DNA of 64,000 bases, from contig CM060830.1 of NCBI GenBank assembly GCA_030762175.1, positions 49,345,001-49,409,000 of the forward strand, read 5' to 3'. How positions within the stretch are numbered: the first letter of the stretch is position 1; each line of letters starts with the position of its first letter. This stretch comes from Metallyticus violacea (taxonomy: Eukaryota; Arthropoda; Insecta; Mantodea; Metallyticidae). Both the position numbers and the translations under genes were made by a program. Of the stretch, positions 46,863-55,407 are shown piece after piece. Under the pieces are notes generated by a model, which saw only the letters and a list, made by a program, of their open reading frames with translations, was not told the origin of the DNA and ran no database searches.

Positions 46863-47559
46863 GTCGCAATTTTTTCCAAACCCCTGTGCTACTCGAAAAT
46901 TCTTTGGATAGTCTATCATAGAAAGACCTCGTGGTTTCAAGTAGTAATAATTTCGTAACCATAAGTATTACAAATTTATATGGACGCTATTAGAAAGAAT
47001 AATTCAAATAGTTCCATCGGAAACAATAGATGATCATGTGCAAAAGTACACTGTTTGTGACTGCCGCTCTTTAGCTTGACATTTGTTGCATTTTTGGATA
47101 AAGAAAATTGTGCCAATGTTTACTTTTCAATTCAATTTGAACTCTGCGGTTACTTAGTGAGTTAATGGCAACCCTAGTGAAGCATAGTTGGACAGCTTTA
47201 GAATACTATAGAACACAGAGTGTAGCGACAGTTTCAACACCAGGTAGCTGGTGACAAAAAATTGTTTAGTGGATAGAGATTTTGTGGGTTAGGAATGGCC
47301 GTTAAGTGAAACAAACCCGTCGATGTTGAACTTGTGCATCAGAATTTTGTGCACAGAGTGACACGTGGTGCACATATCGAGTGTCTGTGAGCTTGGCACT
47401 AAAGTTCCATATTTTATCTTTCTAATGACATTATTGTTCATGTAAATATGACTCGAGAGTGACACTATACGTGTTTATAATCACGGAATGTTCATGTGAA
47501 CACCCGCTTTTATTTGTTCCACACCCTGTAGTACACTAAACAAATAATATACTACTCAC
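46863..47559. other. Intronic spacer
   Basis: Between TIR element B and the exon at 47560 nothing coding is recognised. Confidence 0.5.
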
Positions 47560-47652
47560 ATCTTTGGTGGTATCCTTGCAAAGGGCATCAGAGGTACTAG
47601 GAACTGGGCCCATGTTCATGAGATCAGCAACATTCTGATGCATTGGCAAGCC
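47560..47652 (-). CDS. Duplicated 93-nt exon (copy 1)
   Basis: Thirty-one codons on the minus strand (GLPMHQNVADLMNMGPVPST, then SDALCKDTTKD) lie between an acceptor ending CACTCAAG and a donor GAT|GTGAGTAG. Both ends are phase 0, so inclusion, skipping or swapping with the 43425-43520 exon would keep the frame. The two exons share the start GLP, the core PVPSTS and the end (T/K)(E/D)D, as well as the AGTACCTCTG.TG codon choice, so they arose by exon duplication. Confidence 0.72.
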
Positions 47653-48509
47653 CTTGAGTGAAATCGAGAAACAAACACATCATAAAATATTCATAAATGT
47701 ATTATATTAACAGAAATATAAATAATTGGTAATAATAGCCTACGGAACAGATAGAAAACTTAAAAACAAGCTTAAAGTGCATAACAATAATCATTTATTT
47801 CTCTTAGGTTATAATGGATGCATTTAATTTTAAAACATCTACTCATTGATTTAGTGGCAGTGCTCAATAGACTCTAAGCCTCTCTCACATACAAATGTCT
47901 AGTTTAACACACTAACTTTGCATATTTTCTTAAAGGCAGATTGTAGGTTACTTTAATTTCCTATCTCGGCCATGTTAATTTTCTGAACTTTAAGTACTTT
48001 CTTCTGTGGAAGTACATAAGCTAGAAGAACAAAACTTTGCACATATTTAGATATAAATATTATTTGTAATTGTTTGCTTTTTGCTCAAGGTATTTTTAAA
48101 CATGCTTTTAAACATTTTTTCCTATCAGCTTCTAATTTTATATGTCTTCTAAATTTGTTACTTTTAAAGTAAGAAAAATCCAAGGATTATTTAGATAATG
48201 ATATAAATTAGTAGTATATATGTTCAAGTTTCTGTAAATAGTAGTTTCCATAAAAAAGAAAATCTTTGTATTTTTTAAAAGTTTGCAAACTTAGAAGCTC
48301 ATTGGAAAAATGTTTTTTAAAAATACCTCGGTCGAAAATCCAGCAACTACAGGTCTGTAGAGCAAGAGAACGAAAACAAGTCCACTGCGCAGCTAGTCAT
48401 GTGTGACGGCTGGACCAATGAACGCGTGGAAAGTAGGGGAATAACATGATGGAGGGAACCACTCGACTGAAGAGAGAGATCGTTTCACTTATCATTACAG
48501 GCAGTTATC
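47653..48509. other. Intronic spacer
   Basis: AT-rich, no recognised feature. Confidence 0.5.
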
Positions 48510-48665
48510 GTCCTGGTGCTTCAGCCCCGAATGGCAGCGGAGAAAGCCGAACCAACAGACGTAGGGAAATATTTAGCTAGATGAGTAAATCGACATGTTA
48601 GCTCAGTTGGTTGGAGTGTCGTGCTATTGATGGGAAGGTCATGCGTTTGATCCCTCACTGCTAAA
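48510..48665 (+). mobile_element. Left half of a TIR element with tRNA-Ile-like segment
   Basis: The end motif CCCGAATGGCAGCGGAGAAA, then GCCGAA (about 48523-48550), is followed about 50 bp later by TGTTAGCTCAGTTGGTTGG, AGTGTCGTGCTATTGATGGG and AAGGTCATGCGTTTGATCCC (48595-48655). This aligns along its length with tRNA-Ile, with intact box A and a near-intact box B. The acceptor stem is not conserved, so I do not call a functional tRNA gene. No right end was found. Confidence 0.7.
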
Positions 48666-49519
48666 TTTGATTTGTAGCCGTTCGAACAGAGAAATGAGAA
48701 ATTTCTGAGAAAGACTCGAAATGATTTTTAAGGGAACGTTCCAGAGCATAACAAATGCTATCTAACTTTTCTTCTGTGAGTGCTGTATGCGACTGTATAC
48801 GCTCACTTTTTTTTTTTTTTTTTTAATCAAGATTACTTTCCGTTTTACGCTATGTATTTACCAATCTGTGAATCGAATTTCGATTTGGAAGTTGAATATC
48901 AGGGAATCTCTCTTGAAACAATCTCCATACATCACGTTTATTTACGAGTCACATATGAAACGTAAAGAAACCTCTTTGGGGAATAGGATATCTGAATTGA
49001 GCCATATTTACATAATAAATACACTGTATTACGCCATCTGTCATATAACACACAAGAAAACGTCCGTGTTCCTCAATGAGGAGCTCCTAGCCAACCCATC
49101 TTGCCCTGGCGCTTTCAACCCTGTAACAGTCTACGGATGAAAAGAAATAGGAGGGCGAAAAATTCGTATTATGCACATATTCATCGCAGCATTCAGAACG
49201 GCCGGCCCAACAGAAATTGAAGAATGCGAATCACAGTTACAGATTACTATATATATTATTAATTTGTAAAATGTAGTTTCTTATTTAAATTCGATTACAA
49301 CAATAAGTTGTTCATTGCCTAATATTACTACTACTGAAACCGTTTTCATAGTTGGCCATAAGTTGGTTATTTTGAAATATGACGTCTTTTTGTAATGTTC
49401 CAATGAGAATTTTCCCCTATTTGTATTGGAGAATGAATAATTATTTTTTTGCAGTATATGGCATGTTTAGCTCTCAAAACAAAACAAAAAGAGTTGTTAA
49501 TAGCGTACAGGATGTTCCA
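48666..49519. other. Unannotated spacer
   Basis: There is a T run at about 48808-48824. The 117-codon frame at 48787-49140 has no recognised domain. Confidence 0.4.
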
Positions 49520-49578
49520 GATTTTTTAACGGTGTTTAACGCCCGTTTTTACTATGAGGCACCACAGGCAGTTGAAAA
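49520..49578 (-). mobile_element. SINE family S2, 3' end fragment
   Basis: GTGTTTAACGCCCGTTTTTA, then CTATGAGGCACCACAGGCAG, matches the terminal part of the S2 copy at 46019-46315. Confidence 0.75.
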
Positions 49579-50300
49579 GGTTAATGAAAGAATCAACTCT
49601 AACTGAGAATCAATGTATTTTGTCTAGCGGTTTGCACGTTCAGAAAGAAAAGTTTTATTGGCTATATTAGCAGCTAGCTGAGCCCGTGCAAGAAATGATT
49701 GCTGTGGGTTTCGTTTTCTTTGTAATTTTATCTTATTTTCATCGCAATCGGAAAATTTGAACCGTATATGAGAAGACCCATTGAGTCTTGTTGCTGGTTA
49801 AAATGTAATCAATCAAAGTATGCAGTGTCGCTTTCAAACGGAACGGCGCAAACCATAGTGTTGTCTGTAACTTTCCCATACAGAGAGCACTATAGGTGTT
49901 CGTCTGTCTACGGGTAAATAAATGTAAATTTGTTTGGGGAGCAAAGTACCCCCTATTTTAATACAGATGTAATGATGTCACACTAGTATGGCAGGAATGA
50001 TTAATTCAGGAATATACTAGTTTTAAAGATAATGCGCTGAAGTGTTGTGCATACAAATTTAGAACTTTTTAAGTTATTGGTCCTAGTAACCAAATAAAAA
50101 TGTCTATACCGCTTTATTAATTGACTTCATACTTAAGTGTGATGTTTTTTTACAAATAGATTGTTTAAAAAATAAGGATAAATGTGTTATATACGAATAA
50201 AGATAGCAACAGCGTGCTGTTCTAAATTCTGTGCTGCCCTCTCTTTGCTCATTTTTCTTCTTGAAATGACTTTTTTCTTTCGACAAGATAGACTTAACCG
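49579..50300. other. Unannotated spacer
   Basis: No recognised repeats or exons. Confidence 0.45.
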
Positions 50301-50983
50301 TACAGATAGCTGCGTCTTGGTGTTTGAGTCCCGAGAGGCAACGGAGAAAGCCAAAGGTAGTGAGTTCATCACATGCAGGCGGATAATTAGTCACACCATA
50401 ACAACGGCGTGTTAGCTCAGATGGTTGGAGCGTCGTGCTAATAAAAGGAAGGTATTGTTGTTTTGTTTTTCTGGAGTTACAGTTTATTTCCACCATTACA
50501 ATGATTTACCCGCTAACATAGTACCACAAATCCGTTATCAATTTATATTTGCGAACAGGAGGTGATGTTAGACCGTCGGGCCGTAGCGAGCCGCAGCAAA
50601 CCACTGGGTCCGCCGGTTTCTAGGATTTACGTTAGTGTGTGTGTGCGCGCGCGTGCTTTAGTGTGTGAGTATGAATTAATTGTGAATTCCAAAAAGACAA
50701 TGTATGGTAAAAAATGATGATCAAATGATGTTGAAATGTACCTGAAAAAACTCAGTTTTATAATCAGGAACATTATATTACAACATATAGATGTGGAGGA
50801 TAACGCAGGAGTTGCATTTTACGTTACGTTGAAAAAAATTCAAAATTTACAGTGTTAAAAGCGGATGGCTTTTTCATTTGGTTGCCGCACCAGTTCCGCT
50901 TCTTCCGCTGCCGTTCGGGACTGCTACATTCGGCTTTTTCCGCTGCCGCTTGGGACTCAAGCACCAAGACGCTCCTACCTGTA
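50301..50983. mobile_element. TIR element copy C with tRNA-Ile-like insert
   Basis: TA (50301-50302 and 50982-50983) flanks inverted ends. The left is CAGATAGCTGCGTCTTGGTG, then TTTGAGTCCCGAGAGGCAAC and GGAGAAAGCC. The right in reverse complement is CAGGTAGGAGCGTCTTGGTG, then CTTGAGTCCCAAGCGGCAGC and GGAAAAAGCC. An extra partial copy of the end motif lies just inside the right end (50902-50922). The tRNA-Ile-like part (50406-50460) has GTGTTAGCTCAGATGGTTGG, then AGCGTCGTGCTAATAA, which preserves the tRNA-Ile anticodon-loop sequence. The box B half is degraded. A GT/GC repeat lies at about 50636-50656. There is no transposase. Confidence 0.85.
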
Positions 50984-51064
50984 GGAATAAGTACAAGATG
51001 TGTTAAAATGACCACTATAGCCACTATTTTCTGTTGTCGCAGCTGAAGACAAACCTTGAGAATC

Positions 51065-51350
51065 TTTGTTCCAAAAAACTGATAAAAGGCTTTCCCATTC
51101 CACTTCTAATCATTACATTTTAACAAAAGGTCTATTCGTTATCAGATCGATTCACTTACAAACATTTGTCTCACTTGCTATAAGCATTGTGCATGCTGAT
51201 GCATGTATGAAATTAATACGTAATTTATTTTTCAGCGATCACTTCGCTGTCGAAGTGAATAATCAAAACCTAGATCCTTCATCTTCAAGGACCTCTACAA
51301 AGAAAGCGGAAGTGGAGCAGAATTGCAAAATCATACTGTTAGAATTGTGA
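51065..51350 (+). other. Open frame of uncertain status
   Basis: Ninety-four codons, moderately hydrophobic in the middle, ending in a hydrophilic stretch. I do not recognise it and no splice or promoter evidence supports it. Confidence 0.2.
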
Positions 51351-51599
51351 GAAATGTTACATTTAAATGCGATTGAAATCAGTGGTGTTTTCATGTGTAA
51401 AAAACGGAACCAACTGAACCAGCTGATGTAGGAAACACTAATGTAAAGATAATTTCTGGGTTGTTTTCACCTTATAATGCTATAATTTTTTTTAACCATC
51501 CTTTCAATCTACAAATGGCAAATGTTCCACAATAGAAAAATAATTCAACATAAAAGAACATATTAGAAAAATAACATCCTAAAACACTTGAGGCACAAA

Positions 51600-52560
51600 A
51601 TGGGGAAGCACAAAAAAAAAAAAAAAAAAAAAAACTGAACACTTGCTTATGGAAGTGAAATGCTAATTGTTACTTCAAATGATCAAATCAGTAGATTAGA
51701 AATACTACAAAACAGAGCATCAAATATTGTAACAGGAGCAGTAAAATCAACACCAAAACTTTAATTATAATTATTTATAACAATTAAACCTATACCGAAA
51801 GAAAATACATGAAACAATATTCTTGAAAGTAAACACAATAAAAGATAAGCCAAGCAGCAAACAATATAATACTAGACGAAAACACAAAACATCTCCAATA
51901 AGAACGTGTAAATTAAATGCATTTTACAGTACAAACAGAAAATGCAATTAAAGCTATAAATATACTTCAGTTTTAGAATATGAATTAATTTAATAAGGAA
52001 GTCAAGAAACAAGACATAAAACAGGAAATCTAGCAACAATACATACCAGATTTCCAGAATCATCTTGGCTACACATTTTTACCAATAGCTCTAAAATGAA
52101 CCAGTCAGAAGGAACAGGAGCTGAAAAACACTGTAAATTTTCCTCCCACTGTTGGGACCAAAACATCACTAATTTTGATAGTGAAATAGAAGTTATAGAG
52201 TATACAATGAACAATTGATTGTTCAACATAAATAAGTATCAGGAAGAAGTTCTATTAGTACATTCAAAATCTGCTATTGCAGCAATAGCATCTGAGAAGA
52301 TTAGAAATATGCCTATCAGCTCATAAAAACAGGTAAGGCAAATGGATACCCTCCCACTTGAACCTTATAGTAAATGAGACTAGAAATAAACCGGCAAAGA
52401 AAGGAACAATACTCTAGATATAAACATTTATCTGCATGCACCATGTGCAAGGTTTCATCTGCTATCACGAACAAGGACCACCTACTTCAATGCAGCGATC
52501 CACATAAAGGACAAAAGAAAGAATTACTTTTAAAGCTCACAATTGGAATTTGAGAATAAT
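51600..52560 (+). pseudogene. LINE 3' fragment: RT end and RNase H domain
   Basis: After a 22-base A run the frame LAYGSEMLIVTSNDQISRLE with ILQNRASNIVTGAVKSTP matches the post-RT region of Jockey-type LINEs (YG.E.W...S....L...QN.A.RIITGA.KSTP). Further on IFTNSSKMNQSEGTGAEKHC with NITNFDSEIEVIE, and then LLVHSKSAIAAIASEKIR, match the RNase H domain (TDGS, FD.EI, DS..A). Near the end CTMCKVSSAITNKDHLLQC has the CXXC..H..C arrangement of LINE C-termini. Stops and shifts separate the pieces. Confidence 0.8.
52047..52148 (-). other. Candidate exon antisense to a LINE
   Basis: On the minus strand, GGTCCCAACAG precedes 34 open codons (WEENLQCFSAPVPSDWFILE and following), and CTG|GTATGT ends them. 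Both borders are phase 0, matching the neighbouring exons at 53036 and 47560. However, the same bases on the plus strand encode a LINE RNase H domain (NQSEGTGAEKHC..). It is therefore either an exonised antisense LINE segment or a chance match to splice signals. Confidence 0.3.
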
Positions 52561-53035
52561 TTCTTATACCTATAGACTTCATAAATATATTCCTAAACAT
52601 TTCAGTGAACAAATAAAAATCTTATAATTACATTCCATCACTATGGACACTATTGCCACCTCCGTAATTTTTTCTTGTGGAAATTTCTTAAAAACCAGAT
52701 TTTCCTTGTCGACCACAGGACTTGGACAAAGAATATTGGAAGTCTGCTAAAGAGGCCTTTGTAGAAGAGTTCTTCTCAACTTGATGCTTATCTAGCAGTC
52801 TAGTGATGATCATTATTTAAATAATTTTAAAACTTAAAAGAAAAGTGTTAACATTTCATGACCCCGTTCTACCTGTTCTCAACACACATTATAGAGTGTC
52901 ACATTTTGAACTAGATATTCTAATAAAGAAACAGATATAATTAATAAGAAATAAGTATAACAATAACATCATAATTCTAGTCACCTAAATAAAACCCAGT
53001 GGTTCACTATTACTTATCCTTTCCCAGCGACTTAC
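52561..53035. other. Spacer
   Basis: No recognised feature. It lies between the LINE fragment and the 53036 exon. Confidence 0.5.
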
Positions 53036-53180
53036 AATATCTGTCCATATTGGTTTCTTTTCAGGTAAGATTGTGGGGACACATGCCGGACTATTGGGAC
53101 GTGATGATATTGGTTCCTCAACAGAGTGTTCGTCGTAGGCACGAGGGCTGCTTTTCGGAGTCCATAAGGTACCACCAGAC
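53036..53180 (-). CDS. Probable upstream exon of the BESS-like gene
   Basis: On the minus strand CACTTATTTCAG is followed by 145 bases. The first completes a split codon, and 48 codons follow (SGGTLWTPKSSPRAYDEHSV, EEPISSRPNSPACVPTILPE, KKPIWTDI). A strong donor (ATT|GTAAGTCG) then ends the exon in phase 0, as required by the next exons. The peptide is Pro/Ser-rich. The preceding exon must end with two bases of a codon; I could not identify it. The alternative frames across this region are interrupted or inconsistent with the downstream phases. Confidence 0.5.
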
Positions 53181-53324
53181 CTGAAATAAGTGTAATAAGT
53201 TGGACTTCAGAGTCCTGCAATTGAATTTTGATCGGTTTTCTGCTAAGGAAAGGATGAAAGATTGTCGAAAACCACTGCAAAATTGGTGCAAAGCTGTTTG
53301 ATTTTAACTAAAAAATTACGAATG

Positions 53325-53924
53325 TACAGGGCCTCCAGAATACGTCCTTACTCCTCGCACGAGTTTTGCGTCTCGGCAGCGGGACATGCCATAGTATGCT
53401 CTTTTTGGTGGAAGATTCATCTGAAAACAACACAAGCTGTGGGTGGATTAACCCTTCAGTCATTGATGAAAGAAATCACTCACAATAACGCACACGTGAT
53501 ACGGGAGCATCTTGTCGTAAACAATGAACATTTGTAAGGTTTGAGTTGTACTATTTTGTTTAAGTGTAGAAAATACTGAAACCCCAACTTATTTTGCTAA
53601 TTTCGGAAGTGCTCTTGTTGGTGAAGTTCAATATTCGTTTAATTTGAATTCTATTAAAACTGTTTTAGTATGTATTCCTTGTTTTGTATGAACCAGTAAT
53701 ACCAAACTTATTCACAAAATCGTGAATTGCAGGAGGAAATTGCCGAAGGAACTTCCGAATAAATTTCTCACGAAATCGACGAGCTAGCCCGTATTTACAA
53801 TAAAACTTAACTGCTCGGAAGTTTAAGGACAGGCAGGATGGCAGGCAGGCGGCCGCGAACTAAGGAACCAGCCTTAGCCGATGCAAAACCCCATGCGATG
53901 AGAACATATTCTGGAAGCTCGGTA
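53325..53924. mobile_element. TA-flanked inverted-repeat element (MITE)
   Basis: The left end after TA (53325-53326) is CAGGGCCTCCAGAATACGTC and continues through CTCCTCGCACGAGTTTTGCG. The right end before TA (53923-53924) in reverse complement is CCGAGCTTCCAGAATATGTT and continues CTCATCGCATGGGGTTTTGC. The arms agree at roughly four fifths of positions over about 45 bp. Length is about 596 bp, with no transposase. The apparent ATG exon with a GTAAGT donor at 53838-53921 lies on the right arm, and the donor's TA is the target duplication. Confidence 0.7.
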
Positions 53925-54459
53925 AGTCCCAAATATTGTCTATTGTTCAGTAGTTTTTAAATCTACAAGCTTTAAGTGGGTAGTAACTTATTTGGGAGCC
54001 TCGCAAATTTACTTTAGCTATGTACTCTGTTTGCATTGACAGAGAAAATCGGGATCATAATGAAAATATCCGCCTTTTCATTATACCAGCATCTAACTAC
54101 TGTTCAATGATTTTAGAAGGATAGTTATATAATGAACTGTGATATACTCATAGTTTTCCAAAGATCCTTATTGACAAAATGAGTGGAGTGGCTAAAATGT
54201 AACATGTTGGTAACCAACTTCAACGAATTGTAAGACTGTTTTCTGTACTATATTGAAATATGCTAGTATTTACCATTCACATAATAAATTGTTGGTCTTA
54301 AAGGTATAACTCATGTCTTTGGTTGTTATAAGCTATTGGTGCGCCATATTATTAATTACGGTATGTTAGAGAGGTAAATGTTAATATAGTGTAATTGTAC
54401 TGAAATGTTATCTCTAGAACAGAGAAAAATAAAGTACTAGAATAACCGGCATATTGCAG

Positions 54460-54737
54460 GGGAACTTACGGAACTTGCAGAAGCTGGAAGAATTGGGGAA
54501 GCAGAGCTGTTAAGAGTGAATGCAAATTTCATTAAAAGATGCCAGAAACATTTAACTGTAGACAACACCATTACTTTAAATGGATTTAATGTTCATTATG
54601 AAATAAAATTATTATTGATCTCAATTGTGCAAGTAGAAACTCAAGGGAAACTTGTCAAGAAAATATCATTTAACTGTATTCCTATTTATTTTTTCCGGTT
54701 TACTGTTTCATTTGTTTGTTGTTTGTTTAATGGCTGA
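54460..54737 (+). other. Possible exon with strong acceptor
   Basis: CCGGCATATTGCAG precedes an open frame (ELTELAEAGRIGEAELLRVN, then ANFIKRCQKHLTVDNTITLN) that stays open to 54737. The first 35 or so codons look helical and protein-like; the rest drifts into hydrophobic background. The start phase requires one base from an upstream exon, and the only nearby ATG frame (53838) ends in phase 0, so the two do not join. Part of the segment recurs at 19592. Confidence 0.35.
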
Positions 54738-54739
54738 TT

Positions 54740-55329
54740 TTTGCTAATGTTTTGATCGAGCTTTGTTCCTTGGTGAAAAGTAGTCCTTTATAATCGTTCA
54801 AACGAGTGTCCTTTGCTACATTATTTATTTCTTTTTAAGAATTCGTCTATATGATTCATTCTCATGCAAAATAATGAATGATTTAATGATTAAATAAACT
54901 TTCCATACATTTTAACAAGAAGAGCTCTGTAATTTTACGGCCTCATTAAATTTGAATTATCTAAGTGACTAAGTATACTTGTTATGAATTATTTGAAATC
55001 CTGAAGTGCGGACTTTTAGAACATTACGAATATGAATATGCTTGTAAATATATGTATTAGATTGATTATTGGGTGCACCAGTTATTGTCTTAAGACTCCA
55101 ATAGTCACATTTCTATGAAACAAAATATTTGAATTTAAAATTTATGTAGCTGTTATGTTCTATATTAGATTTATAACCGCAAGTGCCGCTTATTATTTCC
55201 ATATTGCGCATGAACTATTTTATAATGCACCATTTTTAGATTAATCAGCGTTCTTTGTAGCTTTCCTTCAGCCTTTCTTACCCTAAACAAACTTATTTTT
55301 CATTGAGATTTCCCTCCGTACTGTTTTGA
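54740..55329. other. AT-rich spacer
   Basis: No recognised feature. Confidence 0.5.
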
Positions 55330-55334
55330 ATCTG

Positions 55335-55407
55335 GTGGTGACGTCATAAACCTTGGTGCAATCGTGCTTGTATCAAGATGGCGGAGCCGGTTGCAGAGAT
55401 TGCGGAG
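55335..55407 (+). promoter_or_regulatory. Candidate gene start with CRE and YY1-like sites
   Basis: GGTGACGTCATAAAC (about 55337-55350) contains the perfect CRE palindrome TGACGTCA. About 28 bases on, CAAGATGGCGGAG combines a good start-codon context with the AAGATGGCGG consensus bound by YY1/Pho. The ATG at 55378 opens ten codons (MAEPVAEIAE) that end at GAG|GTCAGA, a usable donor in phase 0. Local GC rises sharply against the flanks. No downstream exon could be assigned, so the gene itself is unidentified. Confidence 0.45.

Noticed and set aside
48595..48658. Functional tRNA-Ile gene
   Set aside because: Box A and the anticodon arm resemble tRNA-Ile, but the acceptor stem does not pair and the anticodon loop is changed. 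It lies inside a repeat.
53352..53420. Minus-strand exon MNLPPKRAYYG as start of the BESS-like gene
   Set aside because: It lies in the other arm of the same element. Its best donor leaves phase 0 while the exon at 53180 needs two bases carried over.
53838..53921. Plus-strand first exon beginning MAGRRPRTKEP with a GTAAGT donor
   Set aside because: It lies in the arm of a TA-flanked inverted-repeat element, and its phase 0 end does not fit the next acceptor at 54460.
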